A stretch of DNA of 8,686 nucleotides from Acidobacteriota bacterium (lineage in GTDB: Bacteria; Acidobacteriota; Blastocatellia; Pyrinomonadales; Pyrinomonadaceae), in assembly GCA_003222835.1 (NCBI GenBank), contig QHXE01000025.1:1-8686 (forward strand). The letters are read 5' to 3'. Both the position numbers and the translations under genes were made by a program. Each line of letters begins with the position of its first letter. Position 1 is the first letter of the stretch. A model generated the notes under the pieces. It searched no databases. It saw nothing but the letters and a program-made list of their open reading frames with translations, and had not been told where the DNA came from. Below are positions 1-7,496 of this stretch, in pieces.

Positions 1-2120
1 CCGTTTATATGTCACCGGAGCAAGCGCGAGGACTCCCGCTTGACGCACGCACGGACATCTGGAGTCTCGGTGTGGTGCTGTATGAGATGGTCGGCGGGCG
101 CGTGCCGTTTGCAGGCGCGACAAAGAGCGACGTGATCGTTTCAATACTGGAGAGAGAACCTCCTCCTCTGGAAAACGACGCGCAGGAACCGGCAAACGAA
201 CTGAAGTGGATCCTTCACAAAGCGCTCAGGAAGGAAAAGGAGGAGCGTTACCAAACCGCCAGGGAATTACTGGGTGATCTGAAAGATGTAAGACGTGAAT
301 TGGACACGCAGACAACGCTCGGAAGATCGATTAAGCCGGAACTTTCAGGCCCAGCAAAACGAAGTAAGCGAGGCAGCCTATTCGCTCTCTCGCTGGCGGT
401 GATAACACTCGCGGGGATTGCTCTTGCTTTGTACAAGTTCGTTGGCCGAAAACAACCCCACGTAGTGCTGCCGGCTGCGAAGGTCGTACCTTTCACCACG
501 TTTCCCGGGCGCGAACTGCAACCTACTTTTTCGCCCGATGGCAATCAGATCGCCTTCGCATGGAATGGCGAAAAGCGTGACAACTTCGATATCTATGTCA
601 AGTTGGTCAACACTGCAACGCCGCCGCTACGGCTCACGTCCAATCCGGCTGATGACGTCTTTCCGGCTTGGTCGCCTGACGGTCGTCAGATCGCGTTTGT
701 GCGCCAGTCGGGATCCGAGATAAGCATCTTCGTGGTTCCGGCACTGGGTGGACCGGAACGCAAGTTGTATTCGGGAACCTCAGCATTTTTATCGTTGTAT
801 GAATATGGCAACGCGCTTTCCTGGTCTCCGGATGGGAAATATCTGGCCTTCTCAGGACAACGCTCACCTCGGGAACCCAATAGCATATTCTTGCTCTCGC
901 GTGAAAGTCTTGAAACGCACCAGATCACGAAACCGCCTGCTGGATTCCTGGGCGATTCGACTCCAGCATTTTCCCCCGACGGGAAAGTTCTGGCTTTCGT
1001 TCGGGGAGCTTCAAGTCGTGACGTTGAGATCTACGTTGTGCCGGCCACTGGCGGCGAAGCGAAGCGCCTAACTTTCGATAATCGCAGTGGTAGAAGTCTG
1101 GCTTGGACTGCGGACGGTCACGACATCGTTTTCTCTTTGTGGTTCTACGGTAACCTGAGACTTTGGAGAGTCCCGGCCTCCGGTGGTACGCCCGAGCAGT
1201 TGGCCGTCGGCGGAGAGGGTGGCTCAACCCTGGCAATCTCGCGACAGGGAGACCGCCTCGCTTATTCACAAGAATCCAGAGACACCGACATCTGGCGAGT
1301 TGGGACATCTGGCTCTCCCAGCATGCGCAGTCCGACGAGGTTGATCTCGTCAACACGTCCGGACTTTGGTCCACAGTATTCCCCCGATGGCAAGCGAATC
1401 GCTTTCACCTCAGGTCGATCCGGAAGCAACGAGATCTGGGTGTGCGATGAAGATGGCCAAAATCCGGTGCAGTTGACTACCTTCGGGGGCCCCGATGTAG
1501 GCTCTCCGCGCTGGTCTCCCGACGGCCGACAAATTGCTTTCGATTCTGTAGCGTCAGGCAATCGCGACATCTTCGTGATCAGCGCTGAAGGAGGCAAACC
1601 ACGCCGCTTCACTAAAGACAGTTCCGATGAAGTGCGCCCGAGTTGGTCGCGAGATGGACAATGGATCTATTTCGGTTCCAATCGTACCGGTGATTGGCAA
1701 ATATGGAAGGCGCCAATCGAAGAAGGCCAGGCTGTGCAAGTGACCGAACAAGGTGGCCGGGAGGCATTCGAATCATTTGATGGCAACGTTATCTACTATA
1801 CCAGGGGTTTTGGTATCCCAGGCATCTGGAGGGCGCCTGTGGCAGGCGGTGAGGAGACACTCGTCCTGGATGGAGCCCTTCAGGGATTTTGGGCCTTGCT
1901 TAACGACGGCATTTATTTCGTGAATCTCGAGGCGACTCCGTTTCCCACCATCGACTTCTTCACCTTTGCCACGGGTCGTATCAGGCGGGTTGCAACCATC
2001 GAGAAAGAACTTCAATTGGTGGCTCCAAGCCTCGCCGTTTCTCCCGATGGCCGCTGGCTTCTGCACGCTAAAGTAGACAATTTTGAAAGCGATATAATGC
2101 TGGTTGAAAACTTCCGCTGA
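1..2120 (+). CDS. Ser/Thr protein kinase with C-terminal TolB/WD40-like beta-propeller (5' partial)
   Basis: The reading frame is open from the left edge. The ATG at 9 is not a start: it is the Met of the kinase activation-segment motif YMSPEQARG (subdomain VIII). Numbering from that Met, residues 1-95 are the end of a Hanks-type kinase: E4 is the APE-motif Glu, D16 in [12 protein letters not shown] is the subdomain IX Asp, and R80 in EERYQTA is the subdomain XI Arg. The P-loop, HRD and DFG motifs lie before the window. A basic stretch (KRSKR) precedes one membrane helix at about 123-143. Residues 155-703 hold about eleven blades marked by [FWY]SPDG-type turns spaced 45-50 residues apart (FSPDG at 174, then WSPDG, YSPDG, WSRDG and others), as in TolB/PD40 propellers. 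By family knowledge the kinase is cytoplasmic and the propeller periplasmic, so it is probably a sensor kinase. Ligand and substrates are unknown. No clear terminator follows the TGA. Confidence 0.93.
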   Translation, partial: VYMSPEQARGLPLDARTDIWSLGVVLYEMVGGRVPFAGATKSDVIVSILEREPPPLENDAQEPANELKWILHKALRKEKEERYQTARELLGDLKDVRRELDTQTTLGRSIKPELSGPAKRSKRGSLFALSLAVITLAGIALALYKFVGRKQPHVVLPAAKVVPFTTFPGRELQPTFSPDGNQIAFAWNGEKRDNFDIYVKLVNTATPPLRLTSNPADDVFPAWSPDGRQIAFVRQSGSEISIFVVPALGGPERKLYSGTSAFLSLYEYGNALSWSPDGKYLAFSGQRSPREPNSIFLLSRESLETHQITKPPAGFLGDSTPAFSPDGKVLAFVRGASSRDVEIYVVPATGGEAKRLTFDNRSGRSLAWTADGHDIVFSLWFYGNLRLWRVPASGGTPEQLAVGGEGGSTLAISRQGDRLAYSQESRDTDIWRVGTSGSPSMRSPTRLISSTRPDFGPQYSPDGKRIAFTSGRSGSNEIWVCDEDGQNPVQLTTFGGPDVGSPRWSPDGRQIAFDSVASGNRDIFVISAEGGKPRRFTKDSSDEVRPSWSRDGQWIYFGSNRTGDWQIWKAPIEEGQAVQVTEQGGREAFESFDGNVIYYTRGFGIPGIWRAPVAGGEETLVLDGALQGFWALLNDGIYFVNLEATPFPTIDFFTFATGRIRRVATIEKELQLVAPSLAVSPDGRWLLHAKVDNFESDIMLVENFR

Positions 2121-2260
2121 CGAAAACCTCCTGGGCGCGGAATTTTGCTGACGGTACATCCTCGAAAGACTGTTCAGATGTCCACCCATCACACTTCAAA
2201 CAAGAGAATCACATTTCCCATCGTCGGCAGTCATGATCACACTAGACCGCACAAACAAAG

Positions 2261-2275
2261 GCGCATAGAATGCGC
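2261..2275. repeat. Perfect 6-bp inverted repeat with 3-nt loop
   Basis: GCGCAT-AGA-ATGCGC is a perfect inverted repeat. It extends by one G-U and one A-T pair on the outside, 160 bases before the receptor start. No T-run follows, so it is a poor intrinsic terminator for the kinase gene. It could be a protein-binding operator or a 5'-UTR hairpin. The sequence shows only the symmetry; any role is inference. Confidence 0.4.
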
Positions 2276-2420
2276 TTGGCATATTCGTGAGCGCGGCAAA
2301 TCTTATGCGAACCGGTTGTCTCCGGCGCCAGAGCCGCAAAGGTATTGATTCACACCCTTGCTAAAGGCAAGCGAACACCAACGAGTCCCAAGCCACCGGC
2401 CAGGAGCCAGGCCACCGAAA

Positions 2421-2425
2421 GGGAG
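2421..2425 (+). promoter_or_regulatory. Ribosome-binding site that sets the receptor start
   Basis: GGGAG lies 9 bases before the ATG at 2435. This ATG is followed directly by a typical signal peptide. The in-frame TTG at 2345 would add 30 Lys/Pro/Arg-rich residues ahead of the signal peptide and has no comparable ribosome-binding site, so the ATG at 2435 is preferred. Confidence 0.6.
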
Positions 2426-2434
2426 AATTGGGCC

Positions 2435-5400
2435 ATGAGAAGTTGGACGCTATTTGGTTTGATCGTTTTGTGTCTGCCTGCTCTTTCAGTAACGGTTCGC
2501 GCACAGGGCTTTGGCAAAATAGTCGGAACTGTCTCAGATCCTTCCGGAGCCGTGATTCCTAACGCGAAGGTCACAGCCATCGAAGCCGGCAAAGGCTATT
2601 CGCGAACGGCCAGCACTGACTCTGACGGTTACTATATCCTCGACTCGCTTCGTCCCGCGCAATACGACTTTACGATCGAAGCAACTGGTTTCCACACCTT
2701 CGTTCAAAAGGCTGTGACACTGCTGACGGACCAAACGCTGACGCTGAACGTTAACCTGCAGGTTGGTTCGGTGACGGCAACCGTTTCGGTGGTGGCGGGC
2801 AACAATCAGGTCGACACTTCGACTCCCACAATGAAACAGGTTATCGAATTGTCGAGGATCGCTGAGTTACCCTCGAATGGTCGCAATGTTGCTGAGCTAA
2901 CGCTCTCAATTCCTGGCTCGAGTGGTTTCGCAAATGCACCGAACCCAACCTCAGGAACTGCGGGAGGCGCTCTTCAGGGAGCAACCAAAACGTTTCCCGG
3001 CGCAGTAGCGATCGCTGTGAATGGTTCGCGGCAAAATCAAATCAGTTATCAACTAGACGGCGGCAATTACGTCGATGAGTATACGAACGTCAATCAGCCG
3101 TTCCCTATGCCGGACGCGCTCCAGGAGTTCAGCGTGCAGACCAGCAACTACAGCGCGGAATACGGCCAGAATGCTGGAGCCGTGGTGAACATCATCACCA
3201 AGTCCGGCGCCAATAAGCTTCATGGCAGCGCGTTTGAATTCGTGAGGACCCCGGCCGTAAACGCGAGGCGCTGGGACCAGCCTACGAAAGATGAAATTCA
3301 TCGCAATCAGTTTGGCGGAACGCTCGGCGGACCCATTCGTCATGACCGCACGTTTTTCTTTGCCGCATATCAAGGGACGGTTTTCCACAACCTGCTGCCA
3401 ACAACGAGCCAGCCTGTACCGACCGCGGCTCAAAGAGCCTCGGCCACCGATCCGGCGGTTATTAAGCTCCTATCTTTCATACCCGTCGGTGACGCGAGTG
3501 GTCGCGCTAGTTTCGCCCGGCCGGATTTGCAAAACTTTCAAGAGCTAACCGCAAGAGTCGACCACGCCTTCAGCCAGAAAACTCTGATGGCAGTTCGATA
3601 CTTTTATGATCGCTTTACGAGAAATGCTGTTTTCGATCCCAACAATATTCTCACCTATTCGGATGGTTCAACTATACGTTCACAAAACCTTCTGGTTCAC
3701 TTGACCTATGTCTTTCGGCCCACTCTGATAAACGATTTCCGCTTCAGCTTCGCGCCGGAGACCGCCCAGCGTGGACCGGCCGCAAACGCGATCAGTGTTC
3801 AGGATTTGGGAGTAAATATCCCATTTCAACCTGCCCCTAAAGCAATTCAGCAGATTCGAGTGAACGGCGGTTTCAGTTTCGGTGATAACCCCACGGCGAG
3901 CTTTGGGCGAAAGAATTTCACCGTAAGCGACGACGTTAGCTGGATAGAAGGAAAGCATGATTTGCATCTGGGAGGCGTCATCGAACGCAGCCGCATCGAT
4001 CTCAACAATCTATTCTTTCAACCGGCGGAATTTAGTTTTCCTTCGTTAACTGATTTCCTGGCGGGACAACTCGGAGACTTCGCCGGCAACCCAGCCTTTC
4101 GGCAAGGCGCTGGAGAATTCAAGAACAATCGAAACACTTTCGCCGGCTTGTACATTCAGGACAATTACCACCTCAAGCGTCGCTTGATGTTGAATTTTGG
4201 CCTGCGTTGGGAACCGGCCTTTCCCTGGAAGGAAATCAAGGGACGGGTGGAACAGTTCCGCCTTGCGGGGTTGATCTCCGGGACGCGCTCCACACAATTT
4301 CCGAATGCTCCTCCAGGAGTTTACTTTCCTGGGGACGCGGGCGTGCCGAAAGACGGCGTCAAATCCAGCTTGGATAATTTCGCGCCGCGCGTCGGCTTTG
4401 CCTACGATGTGTTCGGCGACAGCAGGACGAGCTTGCGCGGCGGCTTTGGTATTTTCTACGACACTCGAATACCGGGCATCATCAACAATCGGTTTGTGGA
4501 CGTGACGCCTTTCAGTCCACAGCTCTTGCTTTTGAGCGCTGCCAGTGGCCCTGCGGGAAAGCCGGGGACCTTTAGCGATCCCTTTTGTACTTTGGCTGCG
4601 ACCCAGTTGGCCCGCGGCTGCGCCGCGGCGGCGAATTTGTTTCCGGCCCCCTTTCCGCCACCCTCGACTACGACCTTTGCCCCGAACCTGTTGGTTGTAA
4701 GTTGGGATCCAAACAATAATTATCAGGCGCCGACGCTATACAACTGGAGCCTGGCCATCGAGCGTCAGTTGCCGTCGAATGTGCTTGCGCGGGCCGCCTA
4801 CGTCGGCTCTCACGGCAGCCATATAAAAGAGACGATCGCTTTCAATGTTTCGCCCGTCGGTGGCGGCACACCCAGACTGAACGCGATCGCGGGCCCTAAC
4901 GTCTTTGGCACCACAACCAACGGGCCCATACAGGACCTCCAGGATATTAATTCTTCTTACCACTCTCTTCAGTTGTCGTTGGAGAGGCGCATGACTCATG
5001 GTGTGACCATCCTGGCGAACTATACCTGGTCCAAGAGCATTGACGATCTCCCTCCCGGCGGCGGAGTCACCGATATTGGCGCTGACAGCGTATCGGCGCG
5101 GCCGTGGGATGACCCGCTGCGGCATCAGTTCGATCGAGGGCCTTCGGACTTTGACCGCAAGCATAATTTCGTCGCGTCCTTTGTTTGGCAGCTCCCAGGT
5201 TTATCCAAATCCAGTAGCGTCAGGCGGAATATTTTTGGCAACTGGCAACTCGGCGGCATCGTGAGTGCCCGGACCGGTCGCCCGCTTACCATTGTGTCGG
5301 GTACAAACCGCTCCGGCACCGGCATTGGACAAGACAGGGCCAAGTCAGTAGGCGTTGCGCTCGGTCATGGAGCTTGTACGGCTGCCGGGATCACAACCAG

Positions 5401-5728
5401 GCCGTGCAAGGATTGGCTGAATCCGCTTGCGTTTACTCAAGCCGATTTGGGTACGTTCGGCAATGTTGGCAAGGGGAGCATCCGCTTTCCCGGCTTCTAC
5501 GGCTGGGACGTGTCGCTCTCCAAAACTTTCTCGATCAATGAACGCTGGAAGGTGCAATTACGCGGAGAGTTCTTCAACGTTTTCAATCGCGTGAATTTCC
5601 TGGACGACGACGGCACGGTAGGTCCCAACTCTAATTTCGCAAAGGTCAGTTCAACCTCATCTTTCGGCGCCATCACTACCGCCACGGACCCCCGTATCGG
5701 ACAACTGGCACTGAAGATAATCTTCTAA
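2435..5728 (+). CDS. Oar-like TonB-dependent outer-membrane receptor with carboxypeptidase-regulatory-like domain
   Basis: This 1097-residue protein starts with a Sec signal peptide (MRSWTLFGLIVLCLPALSV, probable cut after VRA at residue 23). Residues 25-112 form a carboxypeptidase-regulatory-like beta-sandwich (GKIVGTVSDPSGAVIPNAKV, then DSDGYYILDSLRPAQYDFTI). A plug-like region follows at about 115-290, with SNYSAEYGQNAGAVVNIITK near 235-255, NQFGGTLGGPI and FFFAAYQG, all characteristic of Oar-like receptors. The rest is a long beta-barrel ending in LALKIIF; a terminal aromatic residue is the usual signal for barrel assembly. Length matches the family (about 1000-1200). The mature chain has only four Cys, in two close pairs (718/729 and 981/991), each likely in a surface loop. 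By family knowledge it sits in the outer membrane and takes up or binds large ligands with TonB energy; the ligand is unknown. No clear TonB box was seen. The gene appears intact. Confidence 0.93.
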   Translation: MRSWTLFGLIVLCLPALSVTVRAQGFGKIVGTVSDPSGAVIPNAKVTAIEAGKGYSRTASTDSDGYYILDSLRPAQYDFTIEATGFHTFVQKAVTLLTDQTLTLNVNLQVGSVTATVSVVAGNNQVDTSTPTMKQVIELSRIAELPSNGRNVAELTLSIPGSSGFANAPNPTSGTAGGALQGATKTFPGAVAIAVNGSRQNQISYQLDGGNYVDEYTNVNQPFPMPDALQEFSVQTSNYSAEYGQNAGAVVNIITKSGANKLHGSAFEFVRTPAVNARRWDQPTKDEIHRNQFGGTLGGPIRHDRTFFFAAYQGTVFHNLLPTTSQPVPTAAQRASATDPAVIKLLSFIPVGDASGRASFARPDLQNFQELTARVDHAFSQKTLMAVRYFYDRFTRNAVFDPNNILTYSDGSTIRSQNLLVHLTYVFRPTLINDFRFSFAPETAQRGPAANAISVQDLGVNIPFQPAPKAIQQIRVNGGFSFGDNPTASFGRKNFTVSDDVSWIEGKHDLHLGGVIERSRIDLNNLFFQPAEFSFPSLTDFLAGQLGDFAGNPAFRQGAGEFKNNRNTFAGLYIQDNYHLKRRLMLNFGLRWEPAFPWKEIKGRVEQFRLAGLISGTRSTQFPNAPPGVYFPGDAGVPKDGVKSSLDNFAPRVGFAYDVFGDSRTSLRGGFGIFYDTRIPGIINNRFVDVTPFSPQLLLLSAASGPAGKPGTFSDPFCTLAATQLARGCAAAANLFPAPFPPPSTTTFAPNLLVVSWDPNNNYQAPTLYNWSLAIERQLPSNVLARAAYVGSHGSHIKETIAFNVSPVGGGTPRLNAIAGPNVFGTTTNGPIQDLQDINSSYHSLQLSLERRMTHGVTILANYTWSKSIDDLPPGGGVTDIGADSVSARPWDDPLRHQFDRGPSDFDRKHNFVASFVWQLPGLSKSSSVRRNIFGNWQLGGIVSARTGRPLTIVSGTNRSGTGIGQDRAKSVGVALGHGACTAAGITTRPCKDWLNPLAFTQADLGTFGNVGKGSIRFPGFYGWDVSLSKTFSINERWKVQLRGEFFNVFNRVNFLDDDGTVGPNSNFAKVSSTSSFGAITTATDPRIGQLALKIIF

Positions 5729-5757
5729 TTCAAGTCGAAAATATTTTTGACGGATGC

Positions 5758-5789
5758 GTCGGGACGCTGTCCCTGGATCAAGTCCCGAC
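5758..5789. terminator. Possible terminator hairpin between convergent genes
   Basis: GTCGGGAC (5758-5765) and GTCCCGAC (5782-5789) form a perfect 8-bp stem with a 16-base loop, between the receptor stop and the stop of the opposing transglycosylase gene. A competing shorter hairpin, GGGAC-GCT-GTCCC (5761-5773), uses the same left arm. The downstream T-run is weak on both strands (AAATTTCTTC on +, CAAAAATATTTTC on -), so termination is inferred mainly from position. Confidence 0.4.
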
Positions 5790-5859
5790 AAATTTCTTCG
5801 ACCGCGAAGCAGGCGACAGATTCGTATCTTCAACGCTCGACGCTCGTTAATTCCTTCAG

Positions 5860-6813
5860 TCACAGAGCTGGTGCGGGCGCTGAGGATGTCTGCTTCTTCC
5901 CGTAGCGAGCGATGATCAATCTGACATAATTGCGTGTTTCGTCATAAGGCGGCACGGTGTACCCATGTTTGATTACGGCGTTCTCTCCCGCGTTATAGCC
6001 CGCCAAAGCTAAATCCACTCGTCCATTGAACATCTTCAGTAGGTCCTTCAGATAACGGGTACCGCCCATGATGCTCTGCGCCACATCATATGGATTAGTC
6101 ACTCCGTATCGAACCGCAGTCCCCGGCATGAGTTGCATCAGTCCCTGGGCTCCTTTGGGGCTCGTCGCGCTCGTGGTGAACTTTGACTCCTGCGACATGA
6201 GGCAGTAGATCAGAAAGGGATCCACACCGTAGATGTTCCCATAATAACGGACCAGCGTGTCGACTCGATTATTCCCTGTGCTCCAGGCAGACTCCGAAGG
6301 GACGAGCGCTAGCGAAGCCGCGACAACCGGCGCCGGCTGATTGGCCGCAACGATCTGATTCCGAGTTTCCTCGACCTTAGCACGAACATCAGCCAAATCC
6401 TTGTCACTCTTTTCCATCTCGACGCGGGCGATTAGTCCATCACGATAGAGTCCTTTAGCTTGATTATTTTGTTGCTCAAGCTTTTGAACTTCACGTTCGT
6501 AGAGGGTCACGAGATCGTTAAGAGTCTTCTTGTAATCGCTCGATCCATTGGCGGCGCTTTCATTCGATCTTGTCACTGGGGTTGATGAGGTCTCAGGTGG
6601 GCCCGTTGTTTTGCGGGGCGCGGAATCAGTGGAAGGGACGTCGGTTTTTCCGGTGGCCGGAGTTCCGGCTGGACCAATAGTTTGTGGCTGAGCGAATGGC
6701 GCAATACTCGTAGCTTTCTCCTGGGCCATCGCGGCCATGGCGCAAAATAAACAAGTCAGAATCGCCGCAAACACAGACCGAGTTGTTGAGGATTGAGGAA
6801 ACTTATGGTGCAT
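5860..6813 (-). CDS. Secreted lytic transglycosylase (SLT/GH23 domain) with N-terminal coiled coil
   Basis: This 317-residue protein has a signal peptide (residues 1-30, AAILTCLFCAMAAMA, then Q31), a Pro/Thr/Ser-rich linker (36-92), a predicted coiled coil (93-157) and an SLT domain (about 186-305). The SLT motifs are complete: catalytic Glu209 in MSQES, GAQGLMQLMPGTA (221-233) and AGYNAGENAV (271-280). By family knowledge such enzymes cleave the MurNAc-GlcNAc bond of peptidoglycan to give 1,6-anhydro-MurNAc products, in the periplasm. The coiled coil (LYRDGLIARVEMEKSDKDL) resembles the helical hairpins of TolC/HlyD-type proteins. Length and order are similar to MltC/Slt-like enzymes with an accessory N-terminal domain. 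The ATG at 6813 is the first start in frame. An AGGGAG element (6828-6833) sits 14 bases upstream, which is longer than optimal. The gene is convergent with the receptor gene and looks monocistronic. Confidence 0.92.
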   Translation of the reverse strand: MHHKFPQSSTTRSVFAAILTCLFCAMAAMAQEKATSIAPFAQPQTIGPAGTPATGKTDVPSTDSAPRKTTGPPETSSTPVTRSNESAANGSSDYKKTLNDLVTLYEREVQKLEQQNNQAKGLYRDGLIARVEMEKSDKDLADVRAKVEETRNQIVAANQPAPVVAASLALVPSESAWSTGNNRVDTLVRYYGNIYGVDPFLIYCLMSQESKFTTSATSPKGAQGLMQLMPGTAVRYGVTNPYDVAQSIMGGTRYLKDLLKMFNGRVDLALAGYNAGENAVIKHGYTVPPYDETRNYVRLIIARYGKKQTSSAPAPAL

Positions 6814-6934
6814 GTATGGTGTTGAATCTCCCTTATTGACCTAGACACCGCTAAGCTTCTGCCGGTTACCGCATGAGGAGAAGCTGAGCTGTCTTACTGG
6901 CTTGACCTAATTTTGATGTACTTCGCGCCTTGTT

Positions 6935-7034
6935 TACTGCCTTAGCGCCTTTGCGCGCCAGCGAGAATTTGACGCATGAAAGGCGTGCTTCAAAGTCGCA
7001 AAACAGGGCGCTTCGGAGAAAGGTCTTGAGCGCC
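6935..7034. repeat. Fragment resembling dispersed intergenic repeats
   Basis: On the minus strand this stretch reads GCGCAAAGGCGCTAAGGC followed by similar GC/AAAG blocks, and could translate as RKGAKA. Such text is familiar from non-coding repeats scattered through many environmental bacterial genomes. A further stem, GGCGCT (7007-7012) with AGCGCC (7029-7034), lies at its end. Open frames on both strands here have no ribosome-binding site or domain, so I treat the stretch as non-coding. The identification rests on recall and was not searched. Confidence 0.3.
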
Positions 7035-7063
7035 AACGACGCGGTATGCAGTAGCCCAGGCAA

Positions 7064-7203
7064 GCTGCTGAAAAAGTCCTCTCCACTTTGGGAGAGGGGT
7101 GAAGGCTTACGTGCAAAAGAAACCACCAAATATTTACTTAACTACCTTGTCTCAGATCCTCTCCCCGGCCCTATCCCAAAGTGAGAGGGAGCTTTTCAGC
7201 AGC
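7064..7203. repeat. MITE-like inverted-repeat element, about 140 bp
   Basis: The ends are perfect 11-bp inverted repeats: GCTGCTGAAAA (7064-7074) and TTTTCAGCAGC (7193-7203). Inside them, CACTTTGGGA (7084-7093) matches TCCCAAAGTG (7174-7183), with CCTCTC/GAGAGG blocks beside both, so the arms pair imperfectly over roughly 35 bases. The left arm also folds alone (CCTCTCC 7078-7084 with GGAGAGG 7091-7097). The centre (about 7110-7150) is AT-rich and has no gene. This architecture fits a non-autonomous miniature transposable element or a solo palindromic repeat. No target-site duplication is visible at the exact ends. It lies between the transglycosylase promoter region and the GH30 gene. Confidence 0.65.
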
Positions 7204-7280
7204 CGTAACCTGACACGCTCAACTTAGGTTTCGTAAGTCTCCTTGCCTGATAAGCAAACAGCTATGTTAAATTCTCAATT
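7204..7280 (+). promoter_or_regulatory. Short upstream region of the GH30 gene with weak promoter-like sequence
   Basis: Between the repeat element and the ATG at 7281 are 77 bases. TTGCCT (7243-7248) and GTTAAA (7266-7271) are 17 bases apart, a weak match to a housekeeping promoter, but the second box lies only about 10 bases before the start codon. No Shine-Dalgarno sequence is visible before the ATG (TTAAATTCTCAATT), so a leaderless or weakly translated mRNA is possible. This is a low-confidence reading. Confidence 0.2.
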
Positions 7281-7496
7281 ATGAAAATCGATCGTCGTGG
7301 TTTCCTGGCAGCTTCGTCTTCGGCATTGGTATTGGCAAAGAGCCAATTATCGCGGGCGGCACATACTCAGCCCTCCGAAACCTCAGAGCCTCTTGAGATC
7401 GAGGGAAGAATCGAGGGAAGAGAGATCGCGGTCTATACCAAAACACCTGGGCCAGCCGCTGGAAACCCAAATCTGTGTCTTTGTCGATCCCGCTAA
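7281..7496 (+). pseudogene. N-terminal part of frameshifted GH30 glycosidase (Tat signal region)
   Basis: The frame opens with a twin-arginine signal, MKIDRRGFLAASSSALVLA (R5 R6, then a hydrophobic stretch to about residue 19), implying folded export by the Tat system. Residues 40-47 are IEGR twice, from a perfect 12-bp tandem repeat (7398-7421). The segment EIAVYTKTPG (48-57) fits the first strand of a GH30 enzyme. After GGG at 7449-7451 the frame stops making sense (PAAGNPNLCLCRSR) and ends at TAA 7494-7496. The next frame resumes family sequence at CAG 7453, one base further. This and the following entry are therefore one broken gene. Homologues usually have extra residues at this point, so a small deletion rather than a single inserted base is possible. 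Confidence 0.7.
7398..7421 (+). repeat. 12-bp perfect tandem duplication
   Basis: ATCGAGGGAAGA occurs twice head to tail (7398-7409 and 7410-7421) and is followed by GAGATCG. In the Tat-signal frame it encodes IEGR-IEGR. The duplication keeps the frame and lies about 30 bases before the frame break, in the linker after the signal peptide. Replication slippage is the simplest origin. Confidence 0.85.

Larger units (their letters stand above)
2121..2434. other. Intergenic leader upstream of the TonB-dependent receptor
   Basis: These 314 bases separate the kinase stop codon from the receptor start. I see no convincing gene here: an open frame at 2145-2348 has low-complexity, Arg/His-rich composition, no ribosome-binding site and no recognisable domain. 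A perfect short hairpin lies at 2261-2275 and a smaller one (CTTGC/GCAAG) at 2357-2371. Near the receptor start the sequence repeats GCCACCG around GGCCAGGAGCCAGG. I could not pick out a reliable promoter. Confidence 0.5.

Noticed and set aside
925..1374. Minus-strand open frame of 149 codons inside the kinase-propeller gene
   Set aside because: The plus frame has regular SPDG-type propeller blades through the whole interval. The antisense frame is Arg-rich without a domain.
2145..2348. Possible 67-codon gene between kinase and receptor
   Set aside because: No ribosome-binding site, no domain, biased Arg/His/Thr composition, and it overlaps a palindrome in a leader region.
2345..2434. N-terminal extension of the receptor from a TTG start
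   Set aside because: It would put a Lys/Pro/Arg-rich stretch before the signal peptide. The ATG at 2435 has a GGGAG at good spacing and begins directly with a signal peptide.
6866..7184. Open frames of 60-87 codons on both strands of the intergenic region
   Set aside because: They run through the inverted repeat and repeat-like text, have no ribosome-binding site, and read like the usual spurious translations of dispersed repeats.
6814..7280. CRISPR array, tRNA or riboswitch in the repeat-rich gap
   Set aside because: The repeats are inverted rather than regularly spaced direct copies, and I saw no cloverleaf or known riboswitch core.
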